In this document: positions 1 to 13,500 of the stretch, one piece after another
How the letters are laid out: every line of letters starts with the position of its first letter
How positions within the stretch are numbered: position 1 is the stretch's first letter
Assembly (NCBI GenBank): GCA_030159075.1
Contig: BROG01000238.1
Span: forward strand, 186,001-250,000
Origin: Atrina japonica
Lineage: Eukaryota; Mollusca; Bivalvia; Pterioida; Pinnidae
Length of the DNA stretch: 64,000 nt
Direction: 5' to 3'
Translations under genes and position numbers: made by a program
The notes under the pieces: model-generated
Database searches by the model: none
What the model was told of the DNA's origin: nothing
Seen by the model: the letters and a program-made list of their open reading frames with translations, nothing else

Positions 1-1260
1 ACATTATATGTAGGTTCCTCTTCTGTATATGTATAACATAATTTGTCTGTGACTTTTGTCATGATAATTTCTGATTTAATTGCATGAAAATATACACAAA
101 TGCTATGAATGCTTTCCCTACCTTTTAGCTTTGTCCTTTACAAGATTTTGAAAAATTTACATTTTTCACTCCAAACAATTTAAACCAACTTTCTCTTCTA
201 AATAAATCTGCATCCTGTAGCAAATAGTTGATTAACATATATATACTGCATCTTAAAAGGTCAACGGATACAAATGCTTTAAATAGATATTTTGTAAAGT
301 TTCCCTTTTTTTTCAACTTTATTTTGGAATGGAGGTGTGTGTTTGTTTGGTTTTTATTTCTCTCTCATTTGCATGTATCCAGGAAATTGCGACATACTAC
401 AAATATAATTCACCTTTTCAATAATAATTGTGGTCCTGTAAGGTTGGACTGCAAAATGACATAACTCGTCTTGTTACCACTCTCAAACAGTTGATTACTG
501 TATGTGTACTTATTTTAGTGGTATTCTAATATTAGCGCCTTTCGCGCTCAAGTCATTGCACTAATTCAATAACAGAGCTAAAATTTCTCCATTTTGTCAT
601 TCTTTATACAGGACAAAACTAATACAATTAATTGAGTGAATTCAAAATTACGCTAATTAGTGTATGTCCCCTGAGAGCACTAAAACATGAGTGCGCTAAT
701 TTAAATACACATACAGTAAACAAATCTGCAGCTGTTTAAACCATGTAAATAAACAACAGTGTTTCAAGCATTACTATTTTGATTTTGGAAATTAACTAAC
801 TCGAGTTAGATGAACATGGTAATCAACTAGCACTCACTGTAGAACCTCTTTATCTGCTTTAAGTATGATCTTGACCATGATATAATCAGTGCATGTTTGT
901 TGTAACACTTTACCATTGGGTGGTTATAACCTTTGCCATAAACTCTGTAGTTTGGTCTGTTCCAGTCAGACAGTCCAAGCATGCTCATAAACATAGTTGT
1001 TGTAGATAGATAACTGGTCTTGCTTTCCTAGACAGATGGTGCATGCATGGTTATAACCTTCCCCAATAACTCTGTAGTTGGGTCTGTCCCAGACAGACAA
1101 TACAAACGTGATAAAAAACATAGATGATGTAGTTGGGTATGTAGTCCCGCTGTCTCAAACAGATAGTGCATGCATGTATGGTGTAGATGGGCATGTGGTC
1201 CCACCTTCCCTGCTTGTCTCTGGTTCTCGAGAGTAACTGCATAATCAAATGTCATCACAG
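1..1260. other. AKAP9: Intron sequence upstream of the first visible exon
   Basis: No convincing coding exon was found here. From about 922 to 1200 there are two diverged copies of a roughly 127-bp unit, each starting GGTTATAACCTT and ending near GTGCATGCATG. The short open frames on both strands have no splice or codon support. Confidence 0.6.
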
Positions 1261-1590
1261 GCATCTGTTGAGGTCGAGCTTGATGATCTGAAGAAAAATC
1301 TCGCCCACAAAGAAGCTGAACTGGAAGACCTCAAGCAAAGAGGTCCATCAAATGCTGAGCTTCAGTTTAAGCTTCAGGAGAAAGCAGCTCAGCTTCAGAG
1401 CAAGTCTGAGGAACTAGAAGTTATGAGAACAGAGTTTGACACTGTTAAAGAACATCTCAGTATAGCTGAGAACCTTCAGAAAAAACTTGAACAAGCAGGG
1501 TTGTTGGGACCAGATATTTTATTAAAAGAAAAAGAATTGGAATTAAAACAAGTCAAGGAAGAACTTGCAGAATTGAAGGCCAAACTTCAA
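1261..1590 (+). CDS. AKAP9: Coding exon 1 of window, coiled coil
   Basis: The acceptor is CATCACAG and the donor CAA|GTAAGA, phase 0 at both ends (110 codons). It encodes heptad-type coiled coil (AHKEAELEDLKQ; KEKELELKQVKEELAELKAKLQ). The open frame runs 12 nt upstream of the acceptor to an ATG at 1249. That ATG lies in the intron and is not a likely start. Confidence 0.9.
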
Positions 1591-4500
1591 GTAAGATTTG
1601 ATCTGAATACAGAGATAGATAACAAGCACCATAAACAAAAATGAACACAATATATGTACAGTAAAACCTGCTATAGTGGTCACCTCTATATAAGGATCAC
1701 CTGTCTATAAAGGCCAGTTTTGAAAAGTACCAGACTGTATACGTCAACTAAATTAAACCTGTGTATAAGGGTCACCTGCACATAAAGGCCAATATTTTAT
1801 GGTCCCTTGGGTGGCCCCTATATACAGGTTTTACTGTACTTCATTTTCTGCAGATAGTTTGATATAGTGCAAAAAAGGACTAAAACTTGATACATATATG
1901 GAAAGAATGAAATACATACTTACAAAAATATTTTCATTGTGTGGGGTGATGCTACAAAATGTTCCAAATTACACATGCTAATTTTGGCGAAATATGATTC
2001 TTGAAAGTGGATTGGTGAGTTAGGAAATAGAAATAAGTTCAACTTTGTTGTGACATCTTTGTTCAATATCTTGACCCCTGTAAGTTTTTGTTACTTGACT
2101 CTGACATGTCTTTGCAACTTGACCTCTGACATATTTATGTCACTTGAGCTTTGAAATGTTAATGTTATTTTTGACCTCTGAAATATATGTTGCTTGACCT
2201 CTAATATGTTTATGTTACTTGACCTCTGTGCCTTAACTACTTGACCTCTGACATATTTATGTCACTTCACTTCAGATATGTTCATTGTACTTGACCTAAG
2301 GTATGTTCATTTTACTTGACCTTTGATACTATGCTACTTGTAGACTGATGATAAAGAGGAACAACTACAGCAACAGAAAGAAGAAATGCAGAAATTGCAA
2401 GAGGAACTGGTCCAAAAACACACACAACAAATAGAGGGGAGAGATGACCAAATAAGGAAATTACAAGATGAGTTGACTGAACTTGAGAGGAGGGATGATG
2501 AGATCAAAGTTCTGAAGGCTGAGCTTCAGAGGATGGTAGAGAACCAGGAGCAGCAGGAGGAAGCAAGGATTGCAGAGCTTGCACAGTCTAGAGCCTCAGA
2601 GATGGTGAGTTTAGAACTGGCTCCAGATGGTGAGCATGTGATGCACAGAATCAGTACACATGATACACAAAGATCACCAGTGGTAGAAGATATGATATCT
2701 CTGTGTGTTGCTGATGTGGCTCAGGTTAGTGTTTGTAGTGGTTTGTTCAACAGAGGTGGTGGTTTTGCATAAGAGGTGGTGGTCTTGCATAAGAGGTGAT
2801 GGTCTTACATAAGAGGTTGTGGCATATGGTAAAGTGGTCTTTTTATATAGTTCTAATCTGTTAATATTAGATTTCAGGTGAATAGATTCTGTAGAGATTT
2901 TACTAATTCACAATGTTTATAGAGGGTATGGTCTTGTATATGGTTTACTTGGGTATATGATTCATTCTCAAAATTGATGCGATACTAAATGTCTTCATTA
3001 GGAAATGATATATGAGAAAAAAGGTTCAGGAATGAAACTGTTGCTGTATGTGTGACTTCAAGGATGAAGTGACCTATTGCAATCTATCTTGATCCATAGA
3101 CTATTACATATTGAACCTAAACCCAAACACTGCTGAAGGGATTTCCATGAAACTTCAAAGGAATGTTCACTACGTTTATGTGGTTTTTCAGTGACTCCAT
3201 GCTAGTCACCATAAAGAGCTTCAAATAAACTGATACTTGGTTCAAATCAAGATGTTAGTTTGTAGAGTTGTTGATCAGGGATTGAGACATTGACTTTTGC
3301 TCTTTGTTTTGAAGAACTTAAGAAAATAATTTCCGGCATTAAAAAGTCCTTTAAAGCCTATTTGTCATTAAAATCCTGAAGTTTTCATTTTGTTTTTGTA
3401 TTGTGGATGTACATATTTACTCAATGTGCTTTGCAGAAAATTTTCTTTATTTTTATTTGGTGTATATGGTATCAGTCTTAAGCCCATCCAGTGTTGTTGG
3501 CCAGATTTTTCTGTGTTGTTACTTTAGTCCTTTTACTGTCCTAATTATATCTATTTAATCTTATTATTTTTAGGTTTGAATCTTGACTTATTTGTCCATT
3601 TCTAGGCTCCTCCTCAGTCCCAAGCAGAGACTTCACAAGAACAAGTAATGGCTGGAGAGGATGCAATAAGTCACTTGCGGGAAGAGTTAGATCTTGAGAA
3701 ACAGGAAAGAGAAAAATTGAATATGACATTGAACGAAAAGAATGACGTAGTTCTTAAGTTAGAGGCGGACTTTTCCAACCTGAAACAAGAACAGGAAGCA
3801 GACAAAGCACAGTTAAATGAAAAAAATGAGCAAATTAAAGAACTTAAAGAAGAATTATCTGCTGTTCAAAACCAGTTGGACTCTGATGACAAAGATGAAA
3901 TGATTAATGAATTAGAGGTCAAAGTTGAACTACGAGATCAGCAGCATAGAAATGATGAAGAAACCATTTCACAGCTGAGAGATGAAGTGGAATGGCTAGA
4001 ACAGCAAGTGGCATCTCTACGACAACTAAGACTGGAAGACAAAAGTGGTGAAGTCGTCCTTGAGAAAGACAAAGAGATTCAGACCCTGAAAAATGAAGTT
4101 ATCTCCCTTGAAACAAAAGTACAAGTCATTGAAGACTTGAAATTACAAATAGCAGACAAGAATTCACTTATTCAAAAACTGGAGAGTGAATGTGAAACCC
4201 TGCGAAGTGAATCAGAAGAAAGTACTCCTTATCAGTATAAACAAGCAGATGACAACGATACATATGAATTGTTAGAAAAAACACAAGAAAAACTTGAGCA
4301 GACAACACATGAACTCTCTGATACTTTCACAAAACTACATGATATGGAAAATAAACTAGGGGAGATAAACCATATAATGTCTGATAAAGAAAATGAATTT
4401 AAAAATTTAGAGGCAGAGTACTGGCAGGCAACGGCACAATTATCAGAGACATCAAGTAAAGTAGAAGAAATGAACAACAGACTTACCCAGATGAATGCTG

Positions 4501-7500
4501 AAATACTCAACAAGGACAATAAAATCCATCAACTAGAAAATGACCTGGTACAAGCACAGAGTAGTGGTAGTCAAGAGACATCAGAGAGTCCTGAGAAACT
4601 GAAACAGGAAGCTCTCCTCAAAGAGAAGGATCAGGAACTGACTGATGTGAAGCAGAGGTTGAAGGAAGCTGTGGAGTTAAGTGAACAACAGTTGCATATG
4701 GTGGAACAAAAGGATGAGGAGTTCATGAAACTGAAACTTGAAATTCAGGAAATGATAGCAGAAAAAGATAAGGTGATTCGTGATTTGAGGAAACAACTTC
4801 AAACTGTAACAACAGAAAAAGATGAGGAACTTTTAAGAATGAAAATGGAGCTTGAGTATGAATTGTCAGAGAAATATAAAATCATTGGGCAGTTGGAGGA
4901 TCAAGTTAGGGACATGCATAATGTGTCTACAGGAGCAGGTGACGCTGTGTCTATGATTACTATGCTACAAGCTCAGCTACAGGTAAGATTCTCCTCTAAT
5001 GATTTTAGTACATTGCTCTAGAGACTTGTGTTCCATATTTGTCTCTATTGATTTGAACCTTAATATTGCTGTATCAGAATGTGATTTTTCTGACTGACTT
5101 GTCTACCCCTGAAATTCAATGGAATCGTTTTATGTCTGATGTAGACCAAAAGATTTATGTCAGTAGGGTTGAGCACTCTTTTGTTCAGTGAGAAATGTTC
5201 AGTTAACCCATTTCCAATCACAATATGACAAGCTTTACCATAATTTTGAAATGAAGTGTAACAACCATTGAAAAATTTGCTATAGTGTGTTGTACTAGAT
5301 GTCTTTGATAGGTGTTATCTGTAAAAACTGTATTTGTACACACAAAAGATTGTAGAATATGTAATAATAGCTGTATAGTAAAGCCCCATTATACTACCAC
5401 CATATGTTCAAACAAAAATTGGCATTACAAAGGATTTGGCGATAAGTGGAAGGAAAACATTAAATGAAATTATAGGAAATATTGGAAAAGAGGGCTTTCA
5501 GAAATTGTGGCTTTAAGCAAGATCACAAATGAAACGAGGGGCATTGTACAAAGGTTTTTGTGCATGTGTAAAGTGTATGTGAAGATATGGTACATTTAAA
5601 AATAATTCTGCATCAGCACTCGTCTAGCTTCAAATATAACAAACAATTAGTACTTTCCTGCACACCACAACATAGTTATTATTTACACATTCATAAAATA
5701 ATCATACAATTCTTAATTGTTACTTTGTGTCTTATCATTTTACCGTTACACAGTTGTACCTGATTTTATCGTGTGATCAGTTACTGTCCAAGTATGTGTT
5801 TACTAAGATAAATGTTTACCCTAATTACATGTACCCTGAAAATATCATTTTTATTCACAATCTAATAATGATGTTTATAATATATTCATTATCCTATACG
5901 TTCATTTTTTATGTCAAAGGAGTTACCCAGGTTACCATCAATGTTTGTCACTGTGTGTCATGCCATTTTTTTTTTTTAACATTTAAAGTTTTGAAAATTA
6001 CATTTCAAATTTTTTCTGCAAAACAAAAATATGCTAGGCCAATTCTAGTTTTATTTTGTATTAAATATCTCTGCTGTAAAGTTTACAAAAAAGGATGAAT
6101 TTCTTTACCTCTGGGTCAAGACCTCTGTGTTACCTCTGGGTCAAGAGCTCTGTGGACAGGGCATGGACAGTGGTGATCAACAAGACTTACATGGTACAGC
6201 CTTTTGTTAACTAGCCAATACTGATGTCAACAGGGATTTTCCTAGGCAGCTTAGGGATCTGGTTACCATTCCTAATGTAAAAATGACTTGTATTTTCTCC
6301 CAAAACATTAAAAAATTTCCAGTTTGGAACTTCAAAATAGAGAATAAAACAATAAGTATTTCTATTTTAGTTAAACTGTCATATATTTTCTCAATTTTTT
6401 GGACACTGGACTCAGAATCTAGGAGGTAGGAAAATCCCTGGTCATATCTTTTCTTCCCCCAAAATGTGATGTATTCATTTCCTATCCTACTGTATTTGGA
6501 AAATGTGTTCTACTAAAAATTAACATGTGGTCATTTAAAGGAGAGAGATGAAGCCATTAAGGAAATCCACACAGATCTGAGTAAGTCTAAAGAGGAAATA
6601 GAAAGTAAGAACAAGGAATTAAGTGATGTAAAGGCCAAACTAGAAAAGACCACACAACATGAAGGAATATCAGGGGAGGCTCAGAGGCAGCTTGATCAGC
6701 TTAAACATGAGCTGCATGTAGCGAAAACAGCCCTGGAAGATATGCAAAAACAAGGCGGTTGGCAAGACAGTAGAAATAGTAGTGTAGAGGTACAAGATGA
6801 TATTTAATTGGCTTTTATTAGCAGTTGGTCATAAAATATAGTAGTTATTTTAACCTGGTGATCCCCCAATTGAAAATGGAACCTTCCAGTGCTTGAACTG
6901 GTCTAGTCTGGATTTATCATTTTGGATGAAGAGGGTAATAATAATAATGCGAACATGTCATAATATTTTGTGAACAATACTTTTGAACTAATATCTGTGT
7001 GTCTACCCAAGTTATTTTCACCTAATCAGCTGTTTTCATATATATGCACAAGACCTTAGTTAATTTTTGCTGTCAAATTTAAAGATTTGAAACTGTTTTA
7101 AGAAACCTTTTCATTGTAAATTATGACAACAGTTGTCCTATACATGTATAACTTTATCATCCCATTATATCATTTCCATCTGTGAAGTTGTCATCTGTAG
7201 CTTTTTATAGATGGAAGAAGAAGGTGAGATCAAAGCATAATCTCTCTAATTTCAACAGACAGGTGATTTGATGTTAGTGTTTTTTCTGAAGACAAGGGAA
7301 TAACAATCTCTGAAAAATTCTTTTAAACAATCTTTGATTGTTTTCCCATCTCCTGCGCAAGTGAAAATTAAATTGTTTATTATCATATCTAGTCATAAAA
7401 TATCTATACAAAAGAATGGTTTTACATACTTCGAGCAGCTGTACATAGCATAATAAAAATACTATATTTGAATTCACCTGGATCCTGTTACCAAATATAG

Positions 7501-10500
7501 ACTAAATAATTCAATAAAAATATTGTGTATAGGAAACAGAGTGTGTGTATCCAAGTATAATATTGTGTATAGGAAACAGAGAGTATGTATGCAAGTATAA
7601 TATTGTGTATAGGAAACAGAGAGTATGTATCCAAGTATAATATTGTGTATAGGAAACAGTGTGTGTATGCAAGTATAATATTGTGTATAGGAAACAGAGA
7701 GTATGTATCCAAGTATAATATTGTGTATAGGAAACAGAGAGTATGTATCCAAGTATAATATTGTGTATAGGAAACAGAGAGTATGTATCCAAGTATAATA
7801 TTGTGTATAGGAAACAGAGTGTGTGTATGCAAGTATAATATTGTGTATAGGAAACAGAGAGTATGTATCCAAGTATAATATTGTGTATAGGAAACAGAGA
7901 GTATGTATCCAAGTGTAATATTGTGTATAGGAAACAAAGTGTGTATCCAAGTATAATTTTGTGTATAGGAAACAAAGTGTGTGTATCCAAGTATAATATT
8001 GTGTATAGGAAACAGAGTGTGTGTATGCAAGTATAATATTGTGTATAGGAAACAGAGAGTATGTATCCAAGTATAATATTGTGTATAGGAAACAGAGAGT
8101 ATGTATCCAAGTGTAATATTGTGTATAGGAAACAGAGTGTGTGTATGCAAGTATAATATTGTGTATAGGAAACAGAGTGTGTGTATCCAAGTATAATATT
8201 GTGTATAGGAAACAGTGTGTGTATGCAAGTATAATATTGTGTATGTGAGATGATAATGGATATAAAATTGTTTTTTTTTTCTTTTTATTATCAAAAAATA
8301 ATCCAAAGATATTTTTCCCTCAAGGTTATTCAATTTCAATTATTTATTGGTCCAATATTATTCCTTTCTGTCCTCTATAATTACAGCGTGCAATCCCTCT
8401 GCAGTTGAGCTCTAGCTTGGAAGACATCAATGAGAATTTGGAGCTGAAAGATGCTGATGAGCTGAGACAAGATATTCGTCAGTTACAGAAGGATCTGGAA
8501 CGCACTAACTCGGAATTGAGTCTCTTCCATAGCACAGCATCCATATCAGCCAAGGATTATGTCAATGTCAGTGGACATTTTGTTTGTACACGATTGTTGC
8601 TTCCTTTCAAATGAAATTTTAGTGAAGTAGAAAAGTTAGGAATGTTTCCATGTTTGTTTCATTGAAATTTACATCCTCACAACAATTTTTCACTTATATG
8701 GAGATGCTATCAGCTGTTAATAAAGTGTCAAAATGTTTACCTGTGCTACAGACTGATGCATTGTGAAGCCAGTAGATGTTAAAATGAGGGTTAAGATAAA
8801 TTATTTCCAATTTTTAATTATAATAAGCATATTTATATGGGGATGAATCATAATTTCTTCTCTAAGGTACATGTACATTACATCTTGATTAGATATATAT
8901 GCCTGATAGATTTGTGTTATCACAAATATAATCTCTCTAATAATAAGTACCCTTGTATCTATTGATATAATTATGCAGTACGGTATACATAGGTGACCTG
9001 AGTGTTTCTGAATTTGAAGCTCACAGGGACAAAATGTCTGGAGAGCTAATTTTATACCCCAGTAGTGTGTACAAAAACTCAAACCTAGGCTGTATCTTTT
9101 GAACTTTAAGTACTAAAGCTTTACTATTTCACATGTATAATCCTTATGATCAAACCTGTCAGATGGCACCATTACCTGTGACCTCATGGCCTTGATAATG
9201 CCATTTGAACTCAATTTTTACTTCTTAAAATCAGTCATAATTTTAGCATCTGTAATACATTCCTGCCACTGGCAATATATGTTGTCTGCTGAAAACTTGT
9301 GTTTTACATGTTAAACAGTCAAAATCTAGGAATTTATAATATAATTGTAATCATTATAGTAAGCATGACATTGTATTTTGTTTATTTACTTGTTTATAGA
9401 AAGTCATGGAGTTGAGAGAAGAATTAGGGGATGAGCATCAGAGACATGTTCAAGAACTGACTGAGCGTGCTCGACAGGAAGCAGACACAAACATGGCCCA
9501 GTTACGTTTTAAGTATGAGGATGAAATCGAACACATGAAGCTTCTACATAACAAAGAGTTAGACCAAAAAATGGGTGAGGTCAAACGAGAAATGGACAAA
9601 GCACACAAGACAGATATCAATAAAATGCTGGCCAGACACCAACAAGAACTTGAGCTACTTAGATTAAGAGATATAGGTCAAGGTAATTGTTTCTTTTTCT
9701 CTAAAAAGTATTTGCTAAATCTGATGAAATTGGAAATTTTACTTTTAATGTGAAAGGAAACTAAAAGCATTTAGATCTGGTATAAAATTATGGGATGTGA
9801 TCTTAAACATTTTACACTCATAGACTGTCAGTTTGAATTTAAATACAGTAGAACTTCGATGAGTCGAACTTCAATGAGTCGAATTTCTCGTTGTTTCGAA
9901 CTTTTTACAAAGTCCCGATTTATTTCATTATATATCCTTACTAAAAAACAATTTATAAATCGAACTTTCATGAGTCGAATTTCTCGGTGTGTCGAACAAA
10001 ACTGGCAGTCCCATCGCTGTAAAAACATCGAAAATTCATACAAATGAATCGAAGTCGAAGTTTACCTGATGTACCCGTGGCGATTTTCACACCTATCCGA
10101 CTACGTTGAACAATGGACACGTGTTTATTGATAAACACCCAGGACAGTATAAAAATAACAACATGATTTAAGTAATTAAAAGTAATAAGCAGACGCTAAT
10201 TGATTATTGATTGTTTGCGACTTTGTCAGACATAGATATGCAAATTACCGGCGGTTGTGTTGGTTGTTTACCATCTCGTAGCTTGGGTCATGATAAGTTA
10301 CCGATTTGTAAAAACAAATGTGTAATGACTAGTGCTGCATGATACATCTATTGACTTTCGTTTTGTGTTGATAATTAAATTGGTGACAAAATATTTTAGC
10401 TTCTCTGTTTTTTTCTTAACTCTGAGTCAACGTTGTGTTTCTCGTATAGGTGCTTGGATTACAATTTTTCTGCAGAATGTTTGGATTTATTCTCTGAGTA

Positions 10501-13500
10501 CAAAATAAATACACTGTATCTACATTAAATAGGCCGTAAATGATTTTAGTCGATTAGATTTTAAGTCATGATCCCAGCACCTATACAGTTACACAGTCAC
10601 GTACAATAGATTTTTTGTGTGGCATGTCGTTATGGAGTAAATTTTAGATTTCTCGATCACCATTCATGAGTCGAAGTCCCGATGTTTCGAACTTTTTTAG
10701 ACGGTCCCTTGAACTTCGACTCAATGAGGTTCTACTGTATATTAATTTCCAGCGAATTTAGTGTTTGTAATTTATGTATGTATTAATAGTGTTTTATACC
10801 ACATTCAGCTATATTTTAGTTATATGTGGTGACCAGTTTTTAATGGTAGAGGAGAGAATCAAGTCACAATATACCTGGGAAGAGACCACCGGCTTTCTAT
10901 AAGTAAACTGGCAAACTTTCTCACAAAAACAGCTTATGTTCCAGTGAAAAATGAACTGGTGCTGACTCTGACTTTATGAATTTGTTTGAGTTTCAGAATT
11001 TTTTTTATTTCTTTTTTGCACTTATTGATTTAAAAAATAATTGTAGGTTCACAAAATACATCTGTTCTTGATATTGCTCAACAACTGCAGTCCGAGGTTG
11101 CCATGACAGAACACCTTGACAACCGCCTAATGAGATCACTCACACAACAACCAGACGGTCAGGATGTTGCTGAGACCAGCTCTGTTGGTGGAAGTGAGGC
11201 TTCAGTTGATGAGAATGTATCTGCCAGACTACAGGTATTTTGATACTGATAGGAAATGGTCGTACAATGAAATTGGAAAAGTTGATGAACAGGATGACTT
11301 GAAGCAAACAGACATGTTTCATGATGGATCATTGACTCAAAGAATTACTGTATCTTCTAAATTCTATGTCCAGGGTCTGAAAAACTGCAAAATATACAAT
11401 GCATACCCCAAAAGGCCTAGGAAATCTCTGTGACCATAATAGTTTACTGTCAAATTTTATTTAAAAAAAACAGAATATTTAAGTAAGGTTATGTTCCTGA
11501 GATTTAGATCTGCAGCCCTTTTCACAAAAAATCTTAAGATAACTTTTACTCTTAAGAGTAAAATTAAGATTGTTATGGTTTGCATGAAAAATCTTAAGTG
11601 AATCTTAAGATAAAAATTTGTCGTAACTTTAAGAGAGCTATCACCCACACTTAAAGACATAGTATCTACGATTTCCTCAATATTTCAATCTCAATTGTTT
11701 GGGTCAAATATGTTAGTATTTGGAGATAAAAAACGAAAAATTGTTGAATTAAAACACATAGAAGTATGGTTTTATTGTATTTCACAACTTTCCACGTTTT
11801 TTTTATTTTTTTTGTCGTACGACAAAAATTCGTTTGCAAGCCCGCCCATATTCATATGTGACCTGTATTTGCGCATGCGCATTTCCATTGTTGATAGTGA
11901 AAAGCATGGCGTCCAAAGCAAAAACAAATCGTGGCCGACCTGTTAAATTGACAGATTCAGCTAGAAAAAGAAATCGGAAAGAAGTTCTGGCGAAATACAA
12001 CAAGACCAAGATAAATATTGGAAAGGAGCATGATCGATGGATAAGCCTCAAGGACCGTCTAAATGTAGGGATCTCACGCCGAAGTCGAAATTTGTAAATA
12101 AATCAAACACGTGCTTACCTCAGCATCCATTGATTGATATCGATACGATCTAGGTCATTGCGTGTGCTTCTGGGATTGTTTCTGTGCATAATTAATGAGT
12201 TTGATTCTTACAGACGACGACAACAAATCAGCATTTATCCGTTAATTACGCTAATTATACAAAAAAGTGTCGACGTGGAAGATCATTATTCAGTCATATC
12301 TTCGATATTTCCGCAAAATTGCCGACTAAAAAAAATAACCATTTTCGTAGATACTATGTCTTTAAGAGAAATTTTTACTCTTAAGATTTTATCAATATAA
12401 TCGTAAGTGTCTCCATAGAAAAAAAAAGATGATCTGATATGTTGTTTGATATGATTAACAGAATAGCTATTCGCAGAGAACGTATTTTTGACAATAAAAT
12501 GTGAGTATAGATAGATCGACGAGTCACTAAATATTGACCAGCCGTTAGGTTTTTCCGAGGCACTGCATCGTGAACTTAGCAGACACAACAAGAGATTTAA
12601 TTGAAAGGCACACAGAAAATATAATGAAATTCCTCCCCATATCCTGAGGGCATTTTGTATTTAGTAGGTTAATAAATCTAGGACTAGATCGATTACTTTG
12701 TGTTGAAACTACAAAAGATCTAGGCTACCATATTGTACTGTCCTCGTCACATAATCCGTGAATCAGAAAAATAGAAATGGTTTAGACTAGGCCTATATCG
12801 TTGTCATGATATGATAACATATGCATACCTTTTGTAATCCTTTAATAGATCTACAATGATAGATTTAGTCAAGAAAATTAAAATTTGCTAGCCCTGCCAC
12901 TATTGTTTACATCTGTCCAAATCCTAGCGTTCTTAAAAGTCACGCACTCTGACGTCATGTAACAGGTCGATCCAAGCTGATAAGGGGTGTTTTTCAAATG
13001 AAGTCGAGTTTACTAGATCTATCATCATCATTACCAGGAAATATTTAAATTGCATCGGCGGATTTAGAGGGACGGTAGGGCTCTCAAAGCTTAGTTAAAA
13101 ATAAAAAATTCCTTGAGACTACTTGGTCGAATTTCTGCTCCGATTTTAATATACATTTAACATTGCACTTTTTTGCTGAATCAGTTATCTTCTTTTGAGA
13201 ACGATAATCAATTTGATTTATTAGCGGATTATCAGGCAAAGGCCATATTGTCGCATCTGAATGTAGAAAAAGGCGTCTATGGACTTTAAATTTCTTTTTT
13301 TTCTGGAAGCGTAAACCCCGATCCCCTTACGAAATGCGATCCCTATAGTTGACAAAATAGGTGTAAAACCTTCAATTTCTCTAGATTCTTAAAAAAAAAA
13401 ACACAGAATTTTCCCGACTCGCTCCGTTCAGCAACAATATCAAGACTTATGCCCCCCTTTAAATTCTCGGTTTAGCTCTGGTGAGATATACATGATATAA

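Noticed and set aside
4232..4519. 95-residue minus frame opposite the big coiled-coil exon
   Set aside because: Shadow of the Glu/Lys-rich sense strand.
5727..6098. 123-residue plus frame in an intron
   Set aside because: Phe/Tyr/Ile-rich translation of AT-rich DNA; no homology I recognise and no phase-matched splice sites.
7474..8339. Long minus-strand frames with repeated 'LFPIHNIIL' and 'SVSYTQYYT' peptides
   Set aside because: They are by-products of the 40-bp minisatellite read in three frames. No splice sites or non-repeat coding sequence.
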